Source: Roseateles sp. (GTDB lineage Bacteria > Pseudomonadota > Gammaproteobacteria > Burkholderiales > Burkholderiaceae_C). Taken from it: a DNA stretch of 38,445 bases. Position 1 is the first letter of the stretch, and the number at the start of each line of letters is the position of its first letter. Made by a program: the position numbers and the translations under genes. The DNA is taken from positions 1 through 38,445 of the forward strand of contig JACDQM010000004.1 of NCBI GenBank assembly GCA_015657635.1, read 5' to 3'. The notes under the pieces are model-generated. The model saw only the letters and a list, made by a program, of their open reading frames with translations. It was not told the origin of the DNA and did not search any database. This document shows, piece after piece, positions 1 to 7,744 of this stretch.

Positions 1-2005
1 CCCCCCACAAGGGCACGCGGATCTCACCGTACATCGCGCTGCTCGACCGACGACCGGCGACCTCGAAGACACCAGGATTGGCAGTTCGATAGCGATCGCG
101 CGCCGTCTCTGCACCAGCGACCAAGTCCACAGGACCAGCGGGCAGATCCAGCACGGTGCCACGCAAGAAAGCGCTCAACTGGTCCTTTCGGCCATGGCTG
201 TCGCGCACCGAGTCTGGCCAGACTGACTTCAACACTTCTTCGCTGGCAGCTCGGCCGGTAGTAAAGGGGTTCAGTGCAGCCGCTGCAGTCGAAGCGCCCA
301 GCGCGGCATTGCGCGCTGCGACGTTGGCGCTGGTGTTCGACATCCGACTCCCGCCGTCATCGCGGGTGGTGGAGATCGATGTCTCAAACTCCCATCCCGC
401 ACTCAGATCGCCACGGGCACCCAGTAGCAGCCGAGTGAAATCGGTGTCGCGAACAAAGGCCTCTGCGCCATTCTCCAGGCCAAGGCGCGCCGTGACACGA
501 ACGGGCACGCCGAACGGGTTGTACGGGTTGCTCGCCGGCACCAAGACATTGCTGAGCAGCGGTCCCGCCTGCTCCGCACGCAGCCGGTCCTTGGCAAAGG
601 TTGCTTCTGCAAACGCCGTCCAGCCTGCGCTGAGCTGGCGCTCTGCTGCGGCGTGCAGCGCGAGATTCTCTGTGCCATGAACAAGGGCCATCCCGTTGCC
701 ATTCGACATCGAGTTGCACAGATTCGCCTGGCCGGCCGTCACAGCGAAGCTGGAGACTGTCAGCGACTGGCCCGGTGCAAGCACAGGAATCGCCGCGAAG
801 CTCGCATTCAATCCCGGAAGATTGGCACCCGTGGCACTGCTGACCGTGCCTGGCGTGCAAGACCGCGTTCGTGCATCGATCCCGCCAAATCGCCGGTAAT
901 CCCCATCCTTGAAGAAGTCCCGTTCTGACATCGTCAGTGGCGTCGCCTTGTTGTACGAGCCCAGCACAAGGAAGGAGCCCGACTCATCGCTGCCACCAGT
1001 GCCGATGGAGAGGTTCCTATCGCCAATGCCGCTTCCAGAACCGATGCGCGCATCGAGTGCGATGCCGTTGATCGCCTTCTTGAGGATGATGTTGACAACC
1101 CCGGCCAGCGCGTCGCCCCCGTAAACCGCCGAAGAGCCCACTGGCACGATTTCCACGCGCTCGACCGCTGCCATCGGGATCAGGTTCAGATTGAAGAAAT
1201 TGCCTGACGACGAACCCACCGCCTGCACGCGACGCCCGTTGATCAGCACCAGGGTCGAGCCCAGCGGCAAGCCTCGCAGTTGCACCGTGCCTTGTCCCGT
1301 CGTCTGCCCAAGGCCACCTTCACCTGGGCTCACCGAGGCCTCGTTCAAGCTGCTGATGAAGCGTTCCAGTGTCGGCTGACCGCTGCGATCGATGTCTTCA
1401 CGCCTGTAAACATTGACTGGTGTTGGACCATCCGCGTCAATGCGCTTGAGCCGAGAGCCGGTGACCTCGACCCGGCTGAGCAAGTTCGTGGTGCCACTGG
1501 CCTCAGCCGAGACCCGAGGACCGGAGTCGCTCGGTGTCGCCAACGAGGATTGCGCCAAGCGGACAGGCTGCACGCCAGCAGCAGGCGCCCGCACGGACGG
1601 GGTTCCTGGCGGCGCTGCACCCGAGGCGGCTGGCGGAGGCGCCTCAAGCGGAACCACGACGGGCCGAACGACAATGGACCCATCGCTCATGACCGTCGGC
1701 GCCAGCCCTGAGCCTTCCAAAGCTTTGGCAATGGCCTGCGCCGCCGTCAGTTGCCCAGCAACAGCCCGCGAGTTTCTCCCGCCCACCTTGGCGGGATCAA
1801 AGACGATGGACACCCCCGTTTGCCGCGCAATGGCGCGCAGCGATTCGGCGAGCGGCTGCGAAGGCTGGTCGATGCGGTAGCTCAGCGCGCCCCCTAGCTC
1901 ATTGGCTCCAGCGAGCCTGCAACTGAGCAAGATTAACGCAACGACCGCGACATCCCGAAAATGGCTTGCGCCCCTCCTCCCCCCATTGAATCCCGTATCC
2001 AGCAT
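1..2005 (-). CDS. TonB-dependent outer-membrane receptor with STN signalling domain (partial, runs off the left edge)
   Basis: Reading the minus strand from the ATG at 2005 gives an uninterrupted frame of about 668 codons that leaves the window. Residues 1-34 form a signal peptide (hydrophobic VAVVALILLSC). Residues about 40-115 match the secretin/TonB short N-terminal (STN) domain that passes a substrate signal to a periplasmic FecR. A Pro/Ala-rich linker (about 119-160) leads to a plug that begins near RVEVTGSRLKRID (about 178) and contains LRGLPLGSTLVLINGRRV and SSAVYGGDALAGVVNIILKK, classic plug motifs. The start of the beta-barrel follows. The ATG follows a purine-rich GAGAGGGAACGAG. It lies 77 bp downstream of fecR and is probably controlled by that sigma/anti-sigma pair. 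The substrate is unknown; the GSRLKR-type plug is not diagnostic of a siderophore. The missing C-terminus is a window-edge effect. Confidence 0.93.
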   Translation of the reverse strand, partial: MLDTGFNGGRRGASHFRDVAVVALILLSCRLAGANELGGALSYRIDQPSQPLAESLRAIARQTGVSIVFDPAKVGGRNSRAVAGQLTAAQAIAKALEGSGLAPTVMSDGSIVVRPVVVPLEAPPPAASGAAPPGTPSVRAPAAGVQPVRLAQSSLATPSDSGPRVSAEASGTTNLLSRVEVTGSRLKRIDADGPTPVNVYRREDIDRSGQPTLERFISSLNEASVSPGEGGLGQTTGQGTVQLRGLPLGSTLVLINGRRVQAVGSSSGNFFNLNLIPMAAVERVEIVPVGSSAVYGGDALAGVVNIILKKAINGIALDARIGSGSGIGDRNLSIGTGGSDESGSFLVLGSYNKATPLTMSERDFFKDGDYRRFGGIDARTRSCTPGTVSSATGANLPGLNASFAAIPVLAPGQSLTVSSFAVTAGQANLCNSMSNGNGMALVHGTENLALHAAAERQLSAGWTAFAEATFAKDRLRAEQAGPLLSNVLVPASNPYNPFGVPVRVTARLGLENGAEAFVRDTDFTRLLLGARGDLSAGWEFETSISTTRDDGGSRMSNTSANVAARNAALGASTAAAALNPFTTGRAASEEVLKSVWPDSVRDSHGRKDQLSAFLRGTVLDLPAGPVDLVAGAETARDRYRTANPGVFEVAGRRSSSAMYGEIRVPLWG

Positions 2006-2082
2006 CTCGTTCCCTCTCGTGTTGTCAGGTGGCTGATGACGAGATGACGTGCCTGTCGAGAAGAATTCAGCCAGGGCTTGCC

Positions 2083-3174
2083 CTAGTGGGGAGACGACAG
2101 CTCCAAACGTCCACCCTGCTCCTGCACGACCAATCCGTGGAGCGCCGCCACTGCCCGGGCAAAGCCAGCGCTGTCACCGGTGCGGTACAAGCCGCTGACT
2201 CGAAGCTGGAACAGCGAGGCATCGCCGAGCAACACAATCGGAGTTCGGTGATAGCGGTTCATCTCCGCCACAGCCTCGGCAAGAGAAACATCGTCGAAGA
2301 CTGCTTCGCTACGTTTCCAGGCCAGCAGCGGCTCGATGCGTGGCCTGTCAAGCTGCTGAGCCGCAGGAGCCTCAGAGCCATTCCCTGAACCGATCAAGCG
2401 GATGCGTTCCCCGGCCTGCATCAAAACTGGCTTGACCGGCGCGATACCGCCTGCCCTGCCCTCCACCGCAGGGCGCACGCTGACCTGCCCCTCAATCAGA
2501 GTGACCGCCAGCGCATTCGTTCGAAGCTCGCCGCTGCCCGAAAGACGTACCGAGAAAACAGTGCCCAAGGCCAGCACCTCGCTGCCAGCGACACGAACAA
2601 CGAAGGGCCGGCTCGGATCCCGCTCCACTTCAAACAGGGCTTCACCGGACTCGACAGTCACCTGCCGCAGATCGGGCTTGAGCTCGACGCGCACGCGTGT
2701 GGCTGTATTGAGAGACACACGCGTGCCATCGTCCAAAACCACCAGCTGCTGCCCGCCAACCTGAGTGGCATAGACCTCAGTATCCCGCCAGAGATTAGAG
2801 GGCAGGCCTGTTCCGGCCATAAAGACGGCAACCGCTGCGGACACCACCACGGTTGCAAGCACCGCAAGCGGCCAGCGCACTCGAACCGAACGCGCCTGCG
2901 CGGCCGAACCTGTGGCTTCACCACAGGGTGCGGCACTTGCATAGGCATCCGCAAGTCTCACCCTCGGCACGTCCTCCCAGACATCGGTGCAGCGCTCAAA
3001 CGCCAGTCGATGGGCGGCAGAGAGGCCCTGCCAGGCCAAGCACTCGCGCTCCATCAGCGGAGACCGGTCGGGGCCGTGCAGACGGGCAATCCAGACCGCT
3101 GCCTCGGCAGCGATCTCTGGCGTCACGGTGGCTGTCGAACCGTCCCACGGCACCCGCTCGCCCAAAGTGTTCAT
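2083..3174 (-). CDS. fecR: FecR-type anti-sigma factor / transmembrane signal transducer (copy 1)
   Basis: A 363-residue inner-membrane regulator that would receive a signal from the neighbouring receptor's STN domain and control the sigma factor encoded just upstream. The N-terminal cytoplasmic DUF4880-like segment (TPEIAAEAAVWIARLHGPDR, about 20-40) is followed by one membrane helix (WPLAVLATVVVSAAVAVFMA, about 100-120). The periplasmic FecR domain (LDDGTRVSLNTATRVRVEL, GEALFEVERDPSRPFVVR) comes next. A C-terminal STN-like/DUF4974 segment starts at FDDVSLAEAVAEMNRY. I chose the ATG at 3174 because it overlaps the sigma stop as ATGA and has GGAGGG nine bases upstream. A TTG at 3183 would add three residues. 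The gene order sigma, anti-sigma, receptor is the usual FecI/FecR layout. Confidence 0.93.
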   Translation of the reverse strand: MNTLGERVPWDGSTATVTPEIAAEAAVWIARLHGPDRSPLMERECLAWQGLSAAHRLAFERCTDVWEDVPRVRLADAYASAAPCGEATGSAAQARSVRVRWPLAVLATVVVSAAVAVFMAGTGLPSNLWRDTEVYATQVGGQQLVVLDDGTRVSLNTATRVRVELKPDLRQVTVESGEALFEVERDPSRPFVVRVAGSEVLALGTVFSVRLSGSGELRTNALAVTLIEGQVSVRPAVEGRAGGIAPVKPVLMQAGERIRLIGSGNGSEAPAAQQLDRPRIEPLLAWKRSEAVFDDVSLAEAVAEMNRYHRTPIVLLGDASLFQLRVSGLYRTGDSAGFARAVAALHGLVVQEQGGRLELSSPH

Positions 3175-3656
3175 GGCCACCAACCCTCCATCGAGCGCGT
3201 GAGCTCCAGCATGGCTTTTGCGATGTGCTTCTCCACCGAGCTCACACTCAGCCGGTGATTACGGGCGATCTCAAGATAGCTCAAGCCGTCCAGCCGGTGA
3301 GCGAGGAAGATGCTGCGGGTCTTCGCGTCCAGGCCCGCAAGACACTCGCTGAGCCGCGCAATCCGCTCTCGGCCGAGCAGAATGGCATCAGCCGCTGGTG
3401 CTGTGTCGACCAGCAGAACCTCTTCCAGAAGTATCTGTTCGCCATGATTCTTGCTGGTCCGATGGGCATCGATCGACAGATTCAGAGCAGTGCGCATCAA
3501 GAAGGCCTCGGGCTCGGCCACAACATGCTGGCGTTCGTAGCAAGCGAGCTTCACCCAGGCCTCCTGCACCAAGTCATCGGCGTCATGGCGCGTCCGGCCC
3601 CGCCGCATCAATGCGGCCCGGACACAAGAAAAGACGATTTGCCAGTTCCTAACCAT
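3171..3656 (-). CDS. fecI: ECF-family RNA polymerase sigma factor, FecI type (copy 1)
   Basis: A 161-residue extracytoplasmic-function sigma factor. Region 2 is seen at DADDLVQEAWVKL (about residues 26-38), and the helix-turn-helix of region 4 at LSYLEIARNHRLSVSSVEKH (about 124-143). Length and the missing region 3 fit FecI-type sigma factors. The ATG at 3656 was chosen because the protein then begins MVRNWQIVF, parallel to MIRDLPLVF in the second copy at 6342-6821; the open frame continues upstream to 3875 but that extension is low-complexity and antisense-like. The stop overlaps the fecR start. By family knowledge it should direct RNA polymerase to the receptor gene when the receptor and FecR are activated. 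Copy 2 is clearly homologous but distinct. Confidence 0.93.
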   Translation of the reverse strand: MVRNWQIVFSCVRAALMRRGRTRHDADDLVQEAWVKLACYERQHVVAEPEAFLMRTALNLSIDAHRTSKNHGEQILLEEVLLVDTAPAADAILLGRERIARLSECLAGLDAKTRSIFLAHRLDGLSYLEIARNHRLSVSSVEKHIAKAMLELTRSMEGWWP

Positions 3657-3994
3657 TGCACTGCACCGCCGCGAATCGAACACCAAACAGCACTGCAACA
3701 TAGTAGGCCGCATGTGCCTCCATGGCGAGCTGCCTCGCACGCCCAAACAAAAACCAGTTACCGACGGGCCGAACAGAAGTACCCGTATACCCTGTCCGTT
3801 TGTGACAGCTCGAGCGTGCCCGCTAATCCGCTGTCTCGCTGGCCGAAGACGCAGCCCGGGCTCAAAGCCCCTCACCGAACGGTCACAGCATCGCAGTCAA
3901 CATGTTTGAGGCGATGAAAGAAGCTCTGCACCATGAAGCTTCGATCGAATGGCATCAGATCCATGCCGACCCACCCGCGATTCGAGGAGCACAG
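3657..3994. promoter_or_regulatory. Divergent intergenic region between the first fecI and the small gene/luxR pair
   Basis: About 340 bases hold no convincing gene. It must contain the minus-strand promoter of fecI and the plus-strand promoter of the small gene and luxR. On the minus strand a TACTAT hexamer upstream of fecI could be a -10 element, but I see no matching -35 and give no exact site. An open frame starts at ATG 3902 on the plus strand in frame with the next gene, but it lacks a ribosome-binding site. Confidence 0.4.
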
Positions 3995-4312
3995 ATGCTG
4001 AACCGAGTTGCCAACTCCATCGCCTCAGTACCCGATGCCTGGGCAACTGGTTCATCAGGGGCCGAACACTGGCAGGTCAGCCTGGTCAACGTGCCCTCGG
4101 GCGTGGCGGCTGGCCGGACCCGGCGATTTCATGGCCAAGCGCAATCGGAGTGGTGGGCTTTGTTCGGGAGCAGTGAGGAGTTCGACGCTTGCTTGGCGAC
4201 CGATCCGCTGCGATTCACGGACCCTCTTCGCTTTGCGCAGATCAAAAGGGAGTTCGACCATGTCTTTGATCGATCCGCCTCAGATCCCCTCGATCCGGGC
4301 GCTGGCAAGTAA
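3995..4312 (+). CDS. Small uncharacterised protein, coupled to luxR
   Basis: A 105-residue protein that I do not recognise. Its composition is protein-like (EHWQVSLVNVP, QSEWWALFGSSEEFDACL, DPLRFAQIKREFDHVF), with several aromatic residues and no signal peptide or membrane helix, so it is probably cytoplasmic. The ATG at 3995 is preferred because GAGGAG lies five bases upstream; the frame is open back to ATG 3902 but that start has no Shine-Dalgarno. The last 53 bases overlap the start of the LuxR gene at 4260, which suggests translational coupling and a shared function. It is flanked by two FecI/FecR modules on the opposite strand. The long overlap leaves some doubt that the C-terminal end is as drawn. 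Confidence 0.55.
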   Translation: MLNRVANSIASVPDAWATGSSGAEHWQVSLVNVPSGVAAGRTRRFHGQAQSEWWALFGSSEEFDACLATDPLRFTDPLRFAQIKREFDHVFDRSASDPLDPGAGK

Positions 4313-5042
4313 ACCGGACTACGCCGCGCAAGCGCTTGCCGCCATCGTCCGGGTGCCGCTCGCCCCAGACCCGCCGCAGCTTCTCGACAGGCTGATGAAC
4401 GCCACTGCGGCACTGGGCGCGACTGCGAGCGTCTTCACCGCTGCGATCCCAGAAGAAGGGCCAGAGCCCTCCAGTTTCAGCCTCTTTGCCTGCCACCCCG
4501 GATTTGCGCAGACACAGAACAGCCAAGGCCCAATGACCCGTCACCCCTGGTTCCGATTCGCCCGCACGCACAGCACGCCAGGCACGCATCACCAGATGCC
4601 CTGCCACCACGACACCGACATGGCCTCCCTCGACCTCGCCCGAGAATACGGCTTCAGGTCTTGCCTGGTCATCCCGACAGCGTCCAGCGTCGGCTGGGTC
4701 GAAATGCTCTGCCTCGGCAGCCAGCAAGCAGACGACTTCGAAGGACCAGAGTCACGTCTTGTCCGCACACTCTCCCGATCACTGGCAGCCGAACTGCATG
4801 ACTGGCTCACGAACTACCTGCAAAGGCGTCTGCGAGCGAACGCTCGCCTGCACGACAAGGACCTGGATCTGCTGGCTCTGGAATGGCAAGGGCTCGGAAC
4901 CAAGGAAATATCGCTGCGAACCGGCATGAGCAGCGCCTCCGTGGATTCCCGGTTTCAGCGCATCAACACGCGGCTGCAGTGCTCGAACCGCAAGGCATCG
5001 GCGCGAAGGGCTGCGGCTTACGGCCTGCTCGAATCCGCCTAG
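4260..5042 (+). CDS. LuxR-family transcriptional regulator
   Basis: A 260-residue DNA-binding regulator. The C-terminal part (about 190-255) is a LuxR-type helix-turn-helix: LDLLALEWQGLGTKEISLRT, then MSSASVDSRFQRINTRLQ, then an Ala-rich last helix. It is diverged from the GerE consensus, where a His usually follows the recognition-helix Val (here Asp). The N-terminal 180 residues resemble an autoinducer-binding or GAF-like fold (LAREYGFRSCLVIPT followed by GWVEMLCLGS), which is the expected layout of acyl-homoserine-lactone receptors. No luxI-type synthase is visible, so it would be a LuxR solo. The start at 4260 has AGGGAG seven bases upstream; longer in-frame starts back to 4008 run through the preceding small gene and were rejected. 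Ligand and targets are unknown. Confidence 0.82.
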   Translation: MSLIDPPQIPSIRALASKPDYAAQALAAIVRVPLAPDPPQLLDRLMNATAALGATASVFTAAIPEEGPEPSSFSLFACHPGFAQTQNSQGPMTRHPWFRFARTHSTPGTHHQMPCHHDTDMASLDLAREYGFRSCLVIPTASSVGWVEMLCLGSQQADDFEGPESRLVRTLSRSLAAELHDWLTNYLQRRLRANARLHDKDLDLLALEWQGLGTKEISLRTGMSSASVDSRFQRINTRLQCSNRKASARRAAAYGLLESA

Positions 5043-5054
5043 GGGATAGCCAGG

Positions 5055-5069
5055 GGCTGCCAGGCAGCC
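5055..5069. terminator. GC-rich inverted repeat just after luxR
   Basis: GGCTGCC-A-GGCAGCC is a perfect inverted repeat 13 bases after the luxR stop codon. It could fold as a five-base stem with a five-base loop. There is no T tract after it, so a terminator role is a weak inference. Confidence 0.3.
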
Positions 5070-5165
5070 TTCGCCCGGCAACTCGACCCAGAGCCCAGCC
5101 GTGATCTGCAACGGACCCTGCCGATGAATGCCGCCAGGGTCGCGTCCGACTGCTGCGCGCTGACA

Positions 5166-5237
5166 AACGCCCCCTGAAGTCCTGTTGCTGCGCCGTCATG
5201 CCTCGTCTGACAAGACCAACCCGACAACAGGGGCGTT
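5166..5237 (-). terminator. Long imperfect inverted repeat at the end of the second fecR
   Basis: The left arm AACGCCCC plus CTGTTG, interrupted by eight bases, pairs with the right arm CAACAGGGGCGTT at 5225-5237. The right arm touches the stop codon of the second fecR (5236-5238). The placement between convergent genes suggests a transcription end or an mRNA 3' structure; no T run supports an intrinsic terminator. Confidence 0.3.
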
Positions 5238-6339
5238 AGCTTGAAGCCGCGCCGGAATTCGGCGCCAACTCCAGCCGATCCGGCAGTTCCCGCACAACCA
5301 GACCGTGCAGCAGGGCCACCGCACGCGCGAAGCCAGCACTGTCGCCCGTCCTGAACACGCCACTGACCCGCAAGCCGCTCAGGTCACCAGCGCCGGCCAG
5401 CTTGATCGGCATCGAGCTGTAGCGGTTCATCTCAGCCGCCGCCTCCAGCAGCGACACATCATCGAAGATCGCCTCGCCACGCTTCCAGGCCAGCAGCTGA
5501 TCCATGCGCGGCCGATCCACCTGCACCGGCCCTGGCGTTGCAGCGCGCGCCTGGCCGCTCAGCCGCAAGCGCTCACCCGGCGCCATCAGCATGGGCCCCG
5601 ACAGCGGCTCCCCAGCGGCACTGCCCTTCGCACGGCTCACGACGACCTGGCCCTCCACCAGCGTCACGGCCAGGGCATCGCTGATGCCTTGGCTGCCCGG
5701 CGTCACACGCACGACGAATGCCGTCCCGGTGGCCAGCACCTCGGCGTCTGCCGCCTTCACAACGAAGGGACGGCTCGCATCCTTGGCCACCTCGAACAGC
5801 GCTTCGCCATCCTCCACCTTGACGGTGCGGTGCTCCCGGCCAAGTGCCACGAGTACACGAGTGGCAGTGTTCAAGGACATGCGGCTTCCGTCCGAGAGCA
5901 TCACCAACCGCTGCTCTCCCACCCCGGTGCTGTAGGCCCCGCCCATGACCCACGGCTGCAGCAGCGTCATGCCGACCGCAAGCACGGCCAGAGTCGCCAG
6001 AGCCGCCCAGCGCATCGTCCTGCGCCCACCGACCCTTGCCTGCTTCGGGAACGCAGCCGCTGTTGCCCCCCCTGTTGCACCCGCAGCAGCACTGGCGTAA
6101 GTACGCAGGTCGATGCCCGCAACGTCCTGCCAAGTATCTGTGCAGCGCTCGAAGGCCTGGCGATGCGCGGTAGACCGCCCCAGCCAGGTCAGGCACTCCT
6201 GCTCCATGTGACGCGATCGGTCCGGCCCATGCAATCGAGCCACCCACACCGCCGCCTCGGCCGCGATCTCCGGTGTCACCACCGGAAGCTGACCGCCCTG
6301 CCCCGCTCCCCTGCCCTCCATCGCCTCTGGCCGATGCAC
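5236..6339 (-). CDS. FecR-type anti-sigma factor (copy 2, without a receptor gene)
   Basis: A 367-residue paralogue of the FecR protein at 2083-3174, with the same order of parts. There is a DUF4880-like N-terminus (TPEIAAEAAVWVARLHGPDR), one membrane helix near MRWAALATLAVLAVGMTLL, and a periplasmic FecR domain (LSDGSRMSLNTATRVLVAL, GEALFEVAKDASRPFVVK). The C-terminal STN-like part starts at FDDVSLLEAAAEMNRY. The start is GTG at 6339, two bases after the sigma stop, with GGAAGG nine bases upstream; an in-frame ATG at 6321 is less well placed. No TonB-dependent receptor follows it: the next gene leftward is luxR on the other strand. It may therefore answer to a receptor elsewhere or to the receptor at the left edge. 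Confidence 0.92.
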   Translation of the reverse strand: MHRPEAMEGRGAGQGGQLPVVTPEIAAEAAVWVARLHGPDRSRHMEQECLTWLGRSTAHRQAFERCTDTWQDVAGIDLRTYASAAAGATGGATAAAFPKQARVGGRRTMRWAALATLAVLAVGMTLLQPWVMGGAYSTGVGEQRLVMLSDGSRMSLNTATRVLVALGREHRTVKVEDGEALFEVAKDASRPFVVKAADAEVLATGTAFVVRVTPGSQGISDALAVTLVEGQVVVSRAKGSAAGEPLSGPMLMAPGERLRLSGQARAATPGPVQVDRPRMDQLLAWKRGEAIFDDVSLLEAAAEMNRYSSMPIKLAGAGDLSGLRVSGVFRTGDSAGFARAVALLHGLVVRELPDRLELAPNSGAASS

Positions 6340-6341
6340 CG

Positions 6342-6821
6342 CTACCAGCCTTCCATCCAGCTTGTCAGCTGAAGCGTGGCCTTAGCAACGTACTTCTCAA
6401 CCGAGGTGGTGCTCATGCCGTGGCGCTGAGCAATCTGGTGGTAAGTCATGCCATCCACCCGGTGGCACAAGAAGATGTCGCGCGTCTTGTCGTTCATCCG
6501 ACCCAGGCCCTGGCTCAGCCGCGCCATGCGCTCGCGGGCCAGCACGATGGCCTCGGTGCCCGGCGCGGTGTCCAGCAGCACCACCTCCTCCAGCAACAGC
6601 TCCTCGCCATGACTGACGCGGCTGCGGTGCGCATCAACCGACAGGTTCAGCGCTGCCCTCATCATGAAGGCCTCAGGCTGCTCCACCACCTGGTCGCGCT
6701 CATAGCAGGCCAGCCGCACCCAGGCCTCTTGCACCAGATCGTCGGCATCCTGAGCCGAGCGACCACGACGCATCAGCGCGGAACGGATCCGGGCAAACAC
6801 AAGTGGCAGATCCCTGATCAC
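6342..6821 (-). CDS. ECF-family sigma factor, FecI type (copy 2)
   Basis: A 159-residue ECF sigma factor. Region 2 is at DADDLVQEAWVRL (about 24-36) and region 4 at MTYHQIAQRHGMSTTSVEKY (about 122-141). It is plainly homologous to copy 1 (shared DADDLVQEAW, ACYER, EAFMMRAALNLSVDAHR) but differs in the region 4 recognition helix (MSTTSVEKYVAKA against LSVSSVEKHIAKA). The two copies may therefore recognise related but not identical promoters. Its stop is two bases before the fecR2 start. It lies 35 bases downstream of the transposase-derived gene on the same strand, so all three genes may share a transcript. Confidence 0.92.
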   Translation of the reverse strand: MIRDLPLVFARIRSALMRRGRSAQDADDLVQEAWVRLACYERDQVVEQPEAFMMRAALNLSVDAHRSRVSHGEELLLEEVVLLDTAPGTEAIVLARERMARLSQGLGRMNDKTRDIFLCHRVDGMTYHQIAQRHGMSTTSVEKYVAKATLQLTSWMEGW

Positions 6822-6856
6822 GATCGGAACCTACGTGACTCGAGCACCAGCATGGC

Positions 6857-7669
6857 TCAGCCGCCCGCCACAGCCAACCGGCCAACCATGTCCAAACGCC
6901 GGGCACGCCGCCCGACCGCCGCTACACACGCAGCACGCTTCCGGTCTAGCCGGCGCTCAACGCGCTGCAAAGCACGGGCGACAAAGCCCAAGGCCGCAGC
7001 CGAGTCGGTGAACGGACCATGCCGAGCAATCGCCCGCACCAAGCCCTTGTGCAGGTCAGCCGCAAGACGGTCGCCCGCGAGCACCAAACGCCGCTGCGCG
7101 ACTGGCAAATCGAAGACAGGAGTCCACCGTGACACCAGGGCCCGCCACTGCGCCACCAGCGGCGCATAGCGTTCGCCCAATGGCCCTGCCTCGACAGCTG
7201 CCATTGCAGCGTCCACTGCCCTGCCCCTGCCAGCCACAAGCACAGCGCGAAAAGCGTTGGCCAGAGCGCCCCGATAGCAGGGTTCAACCTGGGCCAGGAT
7301 GGCGGCAAGCGTCCGTTCAACGGACGGCAACTCGGTCGCGTCGAGAAGAACCCTTGATCGAGACTTGCTGACAACGTCTCCCAGATCGGTGCCGACCAAG
7401 GCCCGCATGCTTTCGACACCGCGGATCTCAAGATCCGCGACCAGCGAGGCATGCGCGGCCGCGCCTTGGCCCTGTCTATTCCATGCGCCCAACAGCTCCA
7501 GCTCGCCGCTACTCATGCAGCCTAGAGCCCAGTGAACTGCCTGGTTCGGAGCGTCATTTGCACCGGTAACCTGAACGGTTGCGGCGCTAAAGATTCCTGC
7601 CGCGTAAAGCCGGCACAGCGGTTGGCTAAGCCACAGCGACGATTGATCACCAGCGTCAAACTTGTTCAT
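6857..7669 (-). CDS. Transposase-derived protein: N-terminally shortened IS256/Mutator fold lacking the DDE residues
   Basis: An intact 270-residue ORF with ATG start and a GGGGGTGAG ribosome-binding site. Read against the IS256/Mutator family from memory, it follows the catalytic and C-terminal parts in order: PLCRLYAAGIFSAATVQVTG (family PL..CYPVVFFDALRVKIR), LELLGAWNRQGQ (DILGLW), EIRGVESMRALVG (NRGV.D.L..V.DG), VEAGPLGERYAPLVAQWRA (FEAGPWGQKYP.I...WR), then VFDLPVAQRRLVL and GPFTDSAAALGFVARAL (GHFPSDEAAMKLLYL.L). The first Asp is Ser at about 28, the second falls in GTDLGD near 93-95 out of register, and the Glu of TTNAIE is Ala near 203. The C..H motif is also absent. The family N-terminus (about 130-150 residues) is missing. 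No terminal inverted repeats were seen. It stands 35 bases before fecI2. I infer a domesticated, catalytically dead protein; a decayed IS kept open by chance is the alternative. Confidence 0.6.
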   Translation of the reverse strand: MNKFDAGDQSSLWLSQPLCRLYAAGIFSAATVQVTGANDAPNQAVHWALGCMSSGELELLGAWNRQGQGAAAHASLVADLEIRGVESMRALVGTDLGDVVSKSRSRVLLDATELPSVERTLAAILAQVEPCYRGALANAFRAVLVAGRGRAVDAAMAAVEAGPLGERYAPLVAQWRALVSRWTPVFDLPVAQRRLVLAGDRLAADLHKGLVRAIARHGPFTDSAAALGFVARALQRVERRLDRKRAACVAAVGRRARRLDMVGRLAVAGG

Positions 7670-7713
7670 TGACTCACCCCCCCAACCACGCCAGCGAGGG
7701 ACATGGAGCTCTG

Positions 7714-7731
7714 CATACGATTTAGCGTATG
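7714..7731. promoter_or_regulatory. Inverted repeat, candidate operator between the transposase-derived gene and the XRE gene
   Basis: CATACG-ATTTAG-CGTATG has perfect six-base arms and lies in the 75-bp gap between the divergent starts at 7669 and 7745. Its place and the adjacent XRE gene suggest autoregulation, and perhaps control of the minus-strand gene as well. Binding is inferred. Confidence 0.45.
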
Positions 7732-7744
7732 AGGATGATCGTCC

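Noticed and set aside
156..1880. Several open frames on both strands over the receptor gene
   Set aside because: They are shadows of the minus-strand TonB receptor; translations are low-complexity and lack motifs.
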